Assembly (NCBI GenBank): GCA_036513895.1
Contig: DATBYF010000046.1
Location: 15,030 to 79,029 of the forward strand
DNA: 64,000 nucleotides
Source of the DNA: Palsa-147 sp036513895
GTDB taxonomy: Bacteria; Acidobacteriota; Terriglobia; Acidiferrales; UBA7541
Direction: 5' to 3'
Positions 1-8,723 of the stretch are shown piece after piece. Position 1 is the stretch's first letter. Every line of letters starts with the position of its first letter. The notes under the pieces are model-generated. The model saw only the letters and a list, made by a program, of their open reading frames with translations, did not search any database and was not told where the DNA came from. The translations under genes were made by a program, and so were the position numbers.

Positions 1-125
1 AAGGAAACAAGCTTCATTTTGAAGTGAACCTGCTCGCGGCGGAACGTGCCGGCTTGAAAATCAGTGCAAAGATGCTGGCCTTGGCCAAGATTGTACACGA
101 CGAAGTGCGTTCGACAGGTGACTGA
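1..125 (+). CDS. YfiR-family (DUF4154) protein, C-terminal end only
   Basis: The window opens inside a gene whose last 40 codons, read from base 3, give a tail with the core NLLAAERAGLKISAKML and stop at TGA 123-125. The 'N-AA-AGL-IS--L-LA' pattern is characteristic of the C-terminus of YfiR/DUF4154 proteins, small periplasmic proteins that in known cases control a membrane-bound signalling partner. The next gene, a membrane histidine kinase, starts one base after this stop (ATG 127), so the two are almost certainly co-transcribed and probably form a sensor pair. Only the C-terminal fifth or so of the usual length is visible, so the call rests on that short pattern. Confidence 0.6.
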   Translation, partial: GNKLHFEVNLLAAERAGLKISAKMLALAKIVHDEVRSTGD

Positions 126-126
126 A

Positions 127-2718
127 ATGCGGTGGTACTTAGATTTGTCGATCAGGTATAAGCTGCAAGGTATAGTCATAATTACTTCGGCTATAGCTCT
201 GCTTGTCGCATCCGCTGTGTTCACGATGTACGACCGTTCCACGTTTTTGCACGCGAAAGCGCAGGGCCTTGATACTTCGGCAAGGCTGCTTGGATCGAAC
301 AGTACGGCAGCGCTGAGTTTTGGCGATTCAAAATCAGCGGGGGAGATTCTCTCTGCGCTGGAGGCCCAGCAGAATGTAACCCGCGCCTGTATTTACGACA
401 AACATGGCCGAGTTTTTGCGAATTACAATCGTGACGCCACTTGGAGCGATTTCTCTTGCCCTCCGGTGCAGAATCAAGCAGCAGCGATCATCGGACAAAG
501 TATGACTCTGTTCCAGCCAATCATCTTGAATGGAGAATCCATAGGGACGATTTTCATCGAGGCAGATCTAACCGACCTTGGTGAGCGGACGACCCGATTC
601 GTCGAGATTGCGTCACTTGTTTTATTTGCTTCCTTGGGAATTGCTTTTGCATTGTCTTCTCGGTTGCAACGTATAATCTCAGTCCCGATCCGGCAACTGG
701 CAGAAACGGCATCATCAGTTTCCGCGCACGAAAACTATTCTGTCCGCGCAACCAAAAGATGTAACGATGAGATCGGCGTTCTTTTCGACCAATTTAACAA
801 GATGCTCGATCGGATTGAGCAGCGAGATGTCGCGTTGCAGGAAGCTCATGACGGCCTCGAAAAGCGAGTGGAAGAACGGACTGCGCATCTTAATGCCCTA
901 ATCGAGTACAGTCCACTAGCCATTATGGTACTGGATTCTGACCACAAGATTCAGATGTGTAATCCAGCGTTTGCAGCCCTCTTCCAATATTCGCGCCAGG
1001 AAGTCGTCGGGCGCGGCATCACCGCGCTGTTTACCGAGGGAGACCTCTCGGAGGCCCGCAGCATTTCTCGAGGGTCCCCCGAACCGACGCCGATTCATCT
1101 TGTAACACGTCGCCAACGGAAAGACCGAAGTTATCTGGATGTTGAGGTTCATACAGTGGGCTTGATCGTCAAAGGAGAGGTTGCTGGTTCGCTCGCCATC
1201 TACCAAGACATTTCCATCCGGAAACGAGTTGAGGAGGAGATGAAATTGGCGAAGGAAGCAGCCGAAGCGGCCAGCCGTTCCAAAAGCGAGTTTCTGGCCA
1301 ACATGAGTCATGAGATACGCACACCGATGAATGGAATCATGGGTATGACGGAACTCGTTCTCGACACAGAGTTGGATGGCGAACAGCGCAATTATTTGAA
1401 TTTAGCCAAGGCGTCGGCTGACTCGCTGCTGACGTTGATCAACGATATCCTTGATTATTCCAAGATCGAGGCCGGAAAACTCGAAATCGACGCGATCGAC
1501 TTCAATTTGGGAGATACCCTCGGCGATACAATGAAAACCCTGAGCCTTCGCGCCCACCAGAAAGGACTTGAACTCGCCTTTGAAATTAACCCGGATGTCC
1601 CGGACGCGCTCGTGGGAGATCCCGGACGGTTGAGACAAATTATCGTCAACCTGGTCGGCAATGCCATAAAGTTCACCCAACAAGGCGAAGTGGTTCTCCA
1701 TGTAGAGACGGACTCGAGGACACAAGACGAGATTCGTGTCCATTTCACCGTGGCTGATACGGGTATTGGCATTCCCGCCGAAAAACAAACGTTGATATTT
1801 GAGGCTTTTCAGCAAGCGGACGGTTCAATGACCCGCAAGCACGGGGGCACGGGGCTCGGTTTGTCGATTTCGTCCAGACTCCTAGAAATGATGGCTGGGC
1901 GAATCTGGGTAGAAAGCGAGCTCGGACGGGGCAGCCGTTTCCATTTTATTGCTCGCTTTGGGTTACAGAAGGTGCCTGCCAGAACCATCATCCCGAGGGA
2001 CCCAATGACATTGCGCGATATGCGGGTACTCGTTGTAGACGACAATGCGACTAATCGTCAGATCTTGCTCAGGATGCTTGAGAACTGGCGTATGACTCCG
2101 ACCGCGGTGGACAGTGCGGCAAAAGCGATTGTTACGTTGCGGGAGGGACAAGGCATCGGGAGAAAGTTTCCTCTCATTCTCCTGGATGCCCAGATGCCCG
2201 ACATGGACGGATTCGCGTTAGCTGAGATCATCAGGCGAAACCCGGATTGGAGAACTGCCACGGTGATGATGCTTAGTTCCGCGGGGCAACGAGGAGACGC
2301 CTTGCGCTGTCGCGAACTAGGCGTCGCCGCCTATCTGACAAAACCTGTTCGGCAGGGGGAGCTCTTGGACGGCATCTTGATCGCTCTTGGTACGCGTTCC
2401 GAAAACAAGATGTCTTCTGCGCTGGTTACTCGTCATACGTTGCGGGAAGGTCGAAACCGTCTTCGCATTCTTCTTGTTGAGGACAATGCAGTAAATCAAT
2501 TAGTCGCGCTCCGGCTTCTGGAGAAGTACGGGCACACGGTCCGCGTAGCCGCAAACGGAAAAAGGGCATTGGAGGAACTGGAAAAAGAAACGTATGACCT
2601 AATATTTATGGATGTACAGATGCCCGAGATGAATGGTTGGGAGGCAACTCAAGCCATCCGAGCGAAAGAGAAAACAACTGGCGGGCACGTAAATGACTGC
2701 TCACGCGATGAAGGGTGA
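127..2718 (+). CDS. Hybrid sensor histidine kinase, truncated by frameshift in the second receiver domain
   Basis: Start ATG 127 is chosen because it follows the upstream stop by one base; an ATG at 64 would overlap that gene. Domains in order: a membrane helix near residues 10-32, an extracytoplasmic sensor region to about 155, a second helix, HAMP, PAS (about 255-370), HisKA with the phospho-acceptor motif NMSHEIRTPMNG, HATPase with N box VGNAIKFT, G1 DTGIGI and G2 GGTGLGLS, then two receivers (VLVVDDNATN...LDAQMPDMDGF and ILLVEDNAVN...MDVQMPEMNGW). The second receiver breaks after GGHV: the expected P-I-x-A residues before MTAHAMKGDE are missing and the frame shifts, consistent with an 11-base deletion at about 2691. 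The rest of the receiver and an HPt domain continue in another frame (2693-3202). The kinase and first receiver are intact; full phosphorelay function is doubtful. Confidence 0.85.
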   Translation: MRWYLDLSIRYKLQGIVIITSAIALLVASAVFTMYDRSTFLHAKAQGLDTSARLLGSNSTAALSFGDSKSAGEILSALEAQQNVTRACIYDKHGRVFANYNRDATWSDFSCPPVQNQAAAIIGQSMTLFQPIILNGESIGTIFIEADLTDLGERTTRFVEIASLVLFASLGIAFALSSRLQRIISVPIRQLAETASSVSAHENYSVRATKRCNDEIGVLFDQFNKMLDRIEQRDVALQEAHDGLEKRVEERTAHLNALIEYSPLAIMVLDSDHKIQMCNPAFAALFQYSRQEVVGRGITALFTEGDLSEARSISRGSPEPTPIHLVTRRQRKDRSYLDVEVHTVGLIVKGEVAGSLAIYQDISIRKRVEEEMKLAKEAAEAASRSKSEFLANMSHEIRTPMNGIMGMTELVLDTELDGEQRNYLNLAKASADSLLTLINDILDYSKIEAGKLEIDAIDFNLGDTLGDTMKTLSLRAHQKGLELAFEINPDVPDALVGDPGRLRQIIVNLVGNAIKFTQQGEVVLHVETDSRTQDEIRVHFTVADTGIGIPAEKQTLIFEAFQQADGSMTRKHGGTGLGLSISSRLLEMMAGRIWVESELGRGSRFHFIARFGLQKVPARTIIPRDPMTLRDMRVLVVDDNATNRQILLRMLENWRMTPTAVDSAAKAIVTLREGQGIGRKFPLILLDAQMPDMDGFALAEIIRRNPDWRTATVMMLSSAGQRGDALRCRELGVAAYLTKPVRQGELLDGILIALGTRSENKMSSALVTRHTLREGRNRLRILLVEDNAVNQLVALRLLEKYGHTVRVAANGKRALEELEKETYDLIFMDVQMPEMNGWEATQAIRAKEKTTGGHVNDCSRDEG

Positions 2719-3202
2719 CGAAGAACGGTGCCGCTCGACGGGAATGGATGGATATTTAAGCAAGCCGATTCGGACTCAGGAACTGCTGGCCGTGCTGGAT
2801 GAAATCGGAAGCGATAAGGCTGGGTCTCTCGTCCCCCTCGACATGCCTTCGAAAAAGTCCACTACGGATGCGATCGATGTGGAAACAACTCTCGAACGGC
2901 TTGATGGAGACCGCAGCCTATTTCAGGAACTGATTCAGTTGTTCAAGAAAGATTGTCCAGAGATTATCGAGAGGATGCGCCGTGCTATCGTGGTGCATGA
3001 CGCAAAGAGTTTGGAAGGTGATGCGCACGCACTGAAAGGATCATCGGCCAATCTCGGCGCCCAGGCAGTTTCGCAGGCGGCCGGTGAGATCGAACGGTTG
3101 GCTCACACAGGAACCGTAGAAAGCACAAGTGTAGAGTTCAGGATCCTACAAGAAGAACTTGAAAGACTATTTTCTGAGCTCGAAGCTTTGCCCGCACGAT
3201 AA
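2693..3202 (+). CDS. Detached C-terminus of the hybrid kinase: end of receiver plus HPt domain
   Basis: This frame begins with MTAHAMKGDEERC, the standard sequence around beta-4 and the following helix of a receiver domain, includes the conserved lysine in YLSKPIRTQELL, and then has a histidine phosphotransfer domain (about residues 60-165) with the phospho-accepting His in DAHALKGSSANLGA. It is the natural continuation of the preceding kinase in a different frame. Its ATG lies 26 bases before the upstream stop, so reinitiation could in principle yield a separate HPt protein. The simplest reading is a pseudogenised single gene spanning 127-3202. Confidence 0.75.
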   Translation: MTAHAMKGDEERCRSTGMDGYLSKPIRTQELLAVLDEIGSDKAGSLVPLDMPSKKSTTDAIDVETTLERLDGDRSLFQELIQLFKKDCPEIIERMRRAIVVHDAKSLEGDAHALKGSSANLGAQAVSQAAGEIERLAHTGTVESTSVEFRILQEELERLFSELEALPAR

Positions 3203-4206
3203 CGTTCTTCTTTACTCCATCAGCGATTGACCCGCAACAGACTTAAACTCCTCGGATATGCAGTTTGAGAGCCTCGAACGGGACAGAAGCAATCTAGATC
3301 GCGAGTCGATGCATTTCACACATCGACCTGCTACTTGCGTCGCGATGCCCGGCATAGCGGGCGCGAACTGGCGCAGGCCTCGCTCCCACTCGGCTGCAGA
3401 GCGTTTCATGCATTTTACGCGGTCAACTCGCGGTCCATAGAGGTCATCGGGGACGCTCGCGGTATTAGAGTGCAAAAAATGCTGGCGTGAATCTACGCCA
3501 GAATGGACCCACGATAGCCGTGTCGCGATATCAATTCCGCTTACGTGCCGTTCGCAAACAAATCAGCGCAATTTTAGCTATGCGATGGTAGATGATCGAA
3601 AACACCTGGCTGGCAGTGTGGACGATGACCAAAGAATGCGCATTGATTTTGAAGAAATTCTTTACCGATGGCGGGTGCAGCGCGTCGAGACTATCCACCG
3701 AGCGTCGTTGGAATCAGATGCTCCTGGACCTACTTGCGGATATTGCCGAAATGCGAAACCTCGACCGCCAAAATCTGCTTAGCCACTCGCCAGTAACTAG
3801 CTCCGCCGTAAGCCGAAACGCCAACATCCTGGAACGCACGCTCGATTCCGTGCCTCCCACGGCAAGTCTTAAAAGTATCCGCGGGGATTCGCGAGAAGCT
3901 TAACGATTTGGCCTAGATGCCCGTCCGTCGGCAACCTAGCTTTGCCGAAAGTGTCAAACGCACGGCCAGCAGCGATTTGAGTTCGATGAGTACTGCCGAG
4001 TAGGCGACCGATCGTCCAGCTGCGTCGGAGTGCTGTGGATGGATGAACAGCTAAATACAGGTTACATTATATTACCTTAGTGCTATCTTTTTGGTTTAAT
4101 TTGGAGGTGCCCAGTCCCAGGATACCTCTGTAATCGCTTACGTGCGTTGGCCCGAATTAGGCGTTTGGTCGATTAAACGTGGGCTGAGTCACGGCGGGCG
4201 AAGTCG
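3203..4206. other. About 1 kb without a recognisable gene
   Basis: Only short, mutually overlapping open frames occur here, for example a 103-codon frame at 3592-3903 whose product has no familiar motif or convincing ribosome binding site. No tRNA, repeat or clear hairpin was found. It may be remnants of decayed genes. Confidence 0.5.
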
Positions 4207-4218
4207 ATGAGGGGATCA

Positions 4219-5388
4219 ATGAAGGTCATGCTTACGTCGTTCGGTATTCAGCAAGCATATGCCGCAGCGTCACGCGGGGCATCGCCATTTTACAGGGTGC
4301 CGCCAGTGTCATTTCGCTTAGTCAGTTCGAAATTCTCGCCTGATTACGAACTTCTGATCCTCTGTGATCAGATTGTCATGGACGAGTCATCTTTTCAACA
4401 GCTGGTTGATCGCCCCGCTGCTACCTTCGCTGGAGTAGCCGAAACATTCCGAGCGCTCAGGGGTGACGGGAGAATAGAACTTGTCGATTTCGGGTCGATT
4501 CTTCGCGCCAATTCCGATCTGCTCAACAAGATGCTAAATCACGATATGAATGCTCTTGATCGATGGGTTGAATCGCTTCGCGAGTCGCTCACCACGTGGC
4601 GGCACTTCGCGGAGAGTTTCAGGAGAATTTTGCATGCCGAACATTCGCGGCCGAGCACCTTGCGCTTCGATACTGAGGAAATAGCTAACCTTGCAACTCA
4701 TACGAAAAGTGGGTTCGGGGACGAGCTTATTAGTGCCTTGCATTATGGCAACATGCACACCGCTTACATTGACATGATGGTCGGGGATGCATTGAGCCCG
4801 TCAAAGATGCGCAGCCCGAACGAATATAGAAGCGCGTTGCAGGATTTGATCCAGCCGTATCTGGCTTACGTCAACGCGAACCTCGTACTGGCAAGCGAAC
4901 TGAAGGTTCCTTTTCATGACTGGCAAGACTTCATGCCGTTCTACTCAACTAAGTTCTTGTCCATGGGGAAACGAGAACATGAGACACAGCGGGGCAGGAA
5001 AGAGGTAGAACGCCTTTTCACGATTGCATTCCCAGACCTAGCCATCCAGGACAGTCGAACGCTTCTTAAGGTACTCAATGACAAACGAGTTCAAGACCTT
5101 CGTAATCTCGTAGGTGATGCCGTCCACGGGAGGGTGAAGTTCGACGAGCACTTCGCAAACTCGGTGCTTGCAGAGGTGCTTCGAAGCGAACGTAGGCTTA
5201 CACGATTCCGTAGCATACTAGGATACGTCGCGCTGACCATCGGCGTAATTCCGGTGATCGCCACTCCAGCGCAGAAATTCGTTGAAGAAATCACTGGCGT
5301 GTCAGCCGCGAAGAAATTGAAGCGAAAGCGCCAATGGTTCTACATGCTCAGCGACTTCGCTGACTCTTGGGAGGACGTGACGATATGA
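4219..5388 (+). CDS. Hypothetical protein with one C-terminal membrane segment
   Basis: The family is not recognised. The product of about 389 residues is largely soluble and helical in character, with one hydrophobic stretch near residues 335-355 (core GYVALTIGVIPVIA) and a basic patch KKLKRKRQ just after it, suggesting a C-terminally anchored protein with most of its mass on one side of the membrane. ATG 4219 is preferred over ATG 4207 because GAGGGGATCA lies immediately upstream at ribosome-binding distance. It stands alone between two gene-poor stretches, so context gives no functional hint. Confidence 0.6.
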   Translation: MKVMLTSFGIQQAYAAASRGASPFYRVPPVSFRLVSSKFSPDYELLILCDQIVMDESSFQQLVDRPAATFAGVAETFRALRGDGRIELVDFGSILRANSDLLNKMLNHDMNALDRWVESLRESLTTWRHFAESFRRILHAEHSRPSTLRFDTEEIANLATHTKSGFGDELISALHYGNMHTAYIDMMVGDALSPSKMRSPNEYRSALQDLIQPYLAYVNANLVLASELKVPFHDWQDFMPFYSTKFLSMGKREHETQRGRKEVERLFTIAFPDLAIQDSRTLLKVLNDKRVQDLRNLVGDAVHGRVKFDEHFANSVLAEVLRSERRLTRFRSILGYVALTIGVIPVIATPAQKFVEEITGVSAAKKLKRKRQWFYMLSDFADSWEDVTI

Positions 5389-5520
5389 GTCGAATCGATC
5401 TTGCTCACCTCAGGCCAGCCGGTTGCTCGTGAAGAACATGTGTTAAATTGAACAGGCGCCACAAACTTGCGGAGTTATAAAAAAACAAATCACACGGGAC
5501 ATTTCACCCACGTCCCGCCC

Positions 5521-5565
5521 GGGGCCGGGTACTTCGCCTAAATATTCGGCCCCTTACTTTTAATA
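5521..5565 (+). terminator. Possible intrinsic terminator
   Basis: A perfect 7-bp stem (GGGGCCG at 5521-5527, CGGCCCC at 5547-5553) with a 19-base loop is followed by the T-rich run TTACTTTTAATA. It lies about 130 bases after the stop of the upstream hypothetical gene. A smaller hairpin (CGGGAC...GTCCCG) sits just before it. The long loop lowers confidence. Confidence 0.4.
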
Positions 5566-6087
5566 GCTTCCGTTGATCAGACAGATCCCTGACTCGTCGG
5601 ATATTCCGCATTGGGAATGAAACACGAGAGTGGACCGCGAAAGCTAGTCGACCCAAAAGTGCTAACTAACTCATTAATCAAAACGTGTCTACAAATCAGA
5701 TGATCCCTGAAGTACCGCGGCCTCTTCGCACAAATCAAACAGAACCAGTTTCGACTGACCGGCGTTGACTTGCCGTTGGGTACAGCGTGAAGCTGCGCGG
5801 CAATACTTGATTCTTTTCTGCTGTCTCCGGGAGGACGATTTCGCACTATCGAGTTTGAAAAACTCAGTGGACGGAATGGTCGTCGTCTATAAGAACGAAG
5901 CTGCCGGAAGAACGGGCAGTAACGACCCCATCGATAACATGCAAACACAAGCGGTAGCACGATAGGAGCGCCACAAAGTCAGGCATTTCAAGATTGCCGC
6001 AACCGGGACGGCGACAGCGATCGATAGACCAGCGGGAATTATCTGACGTGATTTTACAGTAGAATCAGCGGATGAACTCCGGGGTTG
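5566..6087. other. Intergenic stretch, no supported gene
   Basis: Open frames on both strands (for example 5577-5960 minus) give low-complexity, Arg/Pro-rich products without motifs. No RNA gene or repeat was seen. Confidence 0.45.
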
Positions 6088-6477
6088 TTAGCGGTGCGCC
6101 ATCTTCTGAGCCATGTACAGCAGAAGACGCCTGTCGGTTTCTGTGGTCTTCGACAACAATCGGCGAAAACGTGACAGAATACGCGCCTCCTTGCCCCTGC
6201 TGCCCCACGCGATGTCGTCAGATGTCTTTCTCTTCGGAAGATTCGGAAGTTCAGGCGGTTCCTCTCCATCGTAGAACAAATGATAGAGGGGAACCTCCAT
6301 CGCATGCGCCAGTTTCTCTAGCGTCTCGATCGATGGAACGGTGTGGCCATTCTCGACGCGCGAAATGTAGCAACGCAGTAGACCTGTCCGCTTTTCAATG
6401 TCGCCTTGCGATAGCTTCTTTGACTCTCGAAGTGTGCGAAGCCGATCGCAAATTATCATAGTGTTAGTATTTACCAT
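6088..6477 (-). CDS. XRE-family helix-turn-helix regulator
   Basis: A Cro/C1-type HTH domain occupies the N-terminus: RLRTLRESKKLSQGDIEKRT, then GLLRCYISRVENGHTVPS, with the typical S-R-V-E-N-G recognition-helix end and the PSIETLEKLAHAM helix. The C-terminal half (PELPNLPKRKTSDDIAWG..., LLLYMAQKMAHR) is of a kind often seen in Acidobacteriota XRE regulators. The open frame extends further upstream, but that extension does not look conserved; ATG 6477 or ATG 6459 are the plausible starts and neither has a strong Shine-Dalgarno. It is probably an autonomous transcription factor; targets are unknown. The adjacent minus-strand gene upstream is a Crp/Fnr-type regulator. Confidence 0.85.
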   Translation of the reverse strand: MVNTNTMIICDRLRTLRESKKLSQGDIEKRTGLLRCYISRVENGHTVPSIETLEKLAHAMEVPLYHLFYDGEEPPELPNLPKRKTSDDIAWGSRGKEARILSRFRRLLSKTTETDRRLLLYMAQKMAHR

Positions 6478-6627
6478 TCTTGTATGATCGGTGCAACCCC
6501 AAATTAGAGCGACGAATTCATAGTTTCCTGTAGTTCCAGTAGTACCGGTATATGCTGCAAGTCTTGCGTTCATCCCCCGTGGCTTAGGTAAAAAGACAAC
6601 GCTGTAGAGGCAAAGCCGCTTCGCTCG

Positions 6628-7332
6628 TTACTCGTGGAGGACAACACTGAGCAGAGAATTGTCGATGTTAATCTCACCGTTGTATTTGATGAAACCGAGC
6701 TTCCTGAACTTGTTCATGAAAAAATTGACGCGGGACCGCGTTGTACCAATCATTTCCGCGAGCGTCTCCTGCGACACTTTGCCAAGAACCTTTTGAGGTT
6801 GGTTTTGGGCGCCATAGCGCGCGAGCAGTAGCAGGGTACGCGCCAGCCTTTTCTCCGTGGAGTTGAAGAGCTGGTCGATCAGATCTTCTTCAACTCGTAT
6901 ATTTCTTGTCAGCATGTAGGCGATGAAGCGATCGGAGAACTCGTGTTCCCTGTGGAGCACGCGAATCATCTCGTTTTTCTCAATGACGAGCAAAGTGGTG
7001 GGTGCGATTGCTGTCGCTGTCGCTATGCAAATCGACTGACCCGCCAGGCATCCTTCACCAAAAAAATCGCCCTGCCCTAGAATCGCGACCACAGCTTCTT
7101 TGCCGATCCCGTTCACCACAGCAAGCTTCACGCCGCCTTCCTGAATGTACATTACACTCTTTGCGGCATTGCCCTGCGCGAAGACGGTTCCATTTTTTCG
7201 AAACTTCACAACCTTCCTGCCGAGTCCCGTCGAGTCGAGGAACAACTTCACATCGAATGCAGGGATTCCTGAATTCGCTTTTCGAGGAGAGCGAGGGACA
7301 TTGCCGGATACGCGACGAACAGCGGATGACAC
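6628..7332 (-). CDS. Crp/Fnr-family transcriptional regulator
   Basis: The 234-residue product has a cyclic-nucleotide-binding-type beta-roll (about residues 40-140, with VFAQGNAAKSVMYIQEGGVKL and GDFFGEGCLAGQ) followed by a Crp-type winged helix (about 155-230, with SQETLAEMIGTTRSRVNFFM and KLGFI). It lacks the N-terminal cysteine cluster of Fnr, so an oxygen-sensing iron-sulfur role is not supported, and the ligand cannot be read from sequence. Length is normal for the family. It stands alone, with a roughly 220-base upstream gap that should contain its promoter. Confidence 0.9.
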   Translation of the reverse strand: MSSAVRRVSGNVPRSPRKANSGIPAFDVKLFLDSTGLGRKVVKFRKNGTVFAQGNAAKSVMYIQEGGVKLAVVNGIGKEAVVAILGQGDFFGEGCLAGQSICIATATAIAPTTLLVIEKNEMIRVLHREHEFSDRFIAYMLTRNIRVEEDLIDQLFNSTEKRLARTLLLLARYGAQNQPQKVLGKVSQETLAEMIGTTRSRVNFFMNKFRKLGFIKYNGEINIDNSLLSVVLHE

Positions 7333-7554
7333 GATGCTGTTAGAGTAGCACGATCCAATTAGCTGCTCAATATTGGATAAGTCCGTCTATTCCTTTCGCC
7401 CAAGAGAAACCGTCGCCCTCCCTTTTTGTTTCCGTGAGAAAATTCATCGCCCCTGGCCTTGCGAGGCACCTGATACGGCGTGGGCTGGCGGGAGTAGCTT
7501 TCTTAAATGCCGCATCAGTTTGTGGTTGAGAAGGCTGCCGGTTATGGTGCTCAC

Positions 7555-8064
7555 TCACTGTTTTTCGTTGTCATAGATTGCCTGCACGAACGACAGACTT
7601 CCGCAGACGTATTCGATTAAATGCTGTGCAAGAGATCCGGGAGTGACATGCGCACGGCCTTTGTACGTGAATTCCAATTCTTCATAATCGTTAACGGTGA
7701 CCCTGATTTCGTCGTATCCAGCCGGAATGATTTTGTCTGGGGCTTCCCTTTTGCGTTCGTCGATATCCACGGACTGTTCGTCAACGTTTAGTCGCATGCT
7801 GAGTTCCCTCCAGGGAAGTTTGCATCCCCGAAGCTCACAACCAAGCGCGGTCTTGATGACAGTGCATTGGCAGCTTGTGTCATTTGGAAACGCCTGGCTC
7901 AGTTTGGAAGAATCGGCTTGCAGCCGTTCCATGAAGGAATCCCAAAATCCAGGGGCATTAGCGCTTATGATTTTCGCTCTGTGGAGTCTAAGCTCCTCGT
8001 GTGTTTGACAGCTCTCGGCGAGCGCGCTGTTCTTTTCCTTGAGTTTGTCAATCCAGTCGGACAT
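7555..8064 (-). CDS. Hypothetical cytoplasmic protein
   Basis: The function is not recognised. The product of about 169 residues begins MSDWIDKLKEKNSALAES and contains LRLHRAKIISANAPGFWDSF and LEFTYKGRAHVTPGSLAQHL. It is soluble, with no signal peptide or membrane segment. ATG 8064 is chosen over the far upstream ATG 8226 because GGAGATGGGATC precedes it and the product then starts with a natural amphipathic helix. Similar proteins seem common in Acidobacteriota, but this is recollection rather than a search. Confidence 0.6.
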   Translation of the reverse strand: MSDWIDKLKEKNSALAESCQTHEELRLHRAKIISANAPGFWDSFMERLQADSSKLSQAFPNDTSCQCTVIKTALGCELRGCKLPWRELSMRLNVDEQSVDIDERKREAPDKIIPAGYDEIRVTVNDYEELEFTYKGRAHVTPGSLAQHLIEYVCGSLSFVQAIYDNEKQ

Positions 8065-8240
8065 GATCCCATCTCCATTCCCACGAGCTTTGACTTGTAG
8101 TCCGCCGAACTCCAGTTTCGCGGCGCTTTCTGTCAGATTGAAGCCATACGCAAGAAACTGAATAACGGGTGATGGTGTAAGCAGCTTCGTTCCTGTACCG
8201 TTTGGATTATGAATACCGTTTTTCATACAAAGGAAATGAA

Positions 8241-8423
8241 GTGATCCTCGCTATTTTGATAGGAATGTGCCTGCTTTGCGTTCTTGTGCTTCTGACCCGC
8301 GTGGCCATGCGGCGAGGGATTGCGCACATATTCGAGGGGAAAATGACGATGTCGGAAATGAAATCCGACCTATGCGCGCCGACACAGGAACGAATAGGTC
8401 GGTGGGAGGCATCATTAAAGTAG
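8241..8423 (+). CDS. Possible small single-pass membrane protein
   Basis: A 60-codon frame starting at GTG 8241 (AAAGGAAATGAA just upstream) encodes an N-terminal hydrophobic helix (ILAILIGMCLLCVLVLL) followed by a positively charged hinge and a polar tail. This is the usual shape of small inner-membrane proteins. It lies divergently next to the hypothetical gene at 7555-8064. The evidence is only reading frame, start context and hydrophobicity. Confidence 0.35.
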   Translation: MILAILIGMCLLCVLVLLTRVAMRRGIAHIFEGKMTMSEMKSDLCAPTQERIGRWEASLK

Positions 8424-8723
8424 TTCCTGCGCGCGAAGAGAAGTAGCTCGAAAACCGACGGTTTTGCCTCACGCACATCACTCAGTTCGCACTTTTACAT
8501 CGCGTCTATCGGAAACGTCTTGTAGTTTTGTTTGATGGATACAGTACTATTCAGTTGCCCTGGATAATCTCTTTCAGGCGTTCATTGCATTTCGGACAAA
8601 CGCTGACTCCTAAGGCAGACGCAACAGGTGGCGACACTATCAGAGGCGGGCACATACGCCGAAACATTCATGCGTCCCCGGAATGTAAACTCTCGACAGG
8701 ATCTGCGATCGTTGGACTTTCGA
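8424..8723. other. Intergenic stretch with a doubtful 38-codon minus-strand frame
   Basis: A minus-strand frame at 8551-8667 encodes a short product with four cysteines/CxxC (MCPPLIV... and SVCPKCNERLKE), reminiscent of a small zinc ribbon. It has no convincing ribosome binding site and may be chance. Nothing else is seen here. Confidence 0.3.

Noticed and set aside
6072..6461. Plus-strand 129-codon frame over the XRE regulator
   Set aside because: Antisense to a clear HTH gene and without recognisable content.
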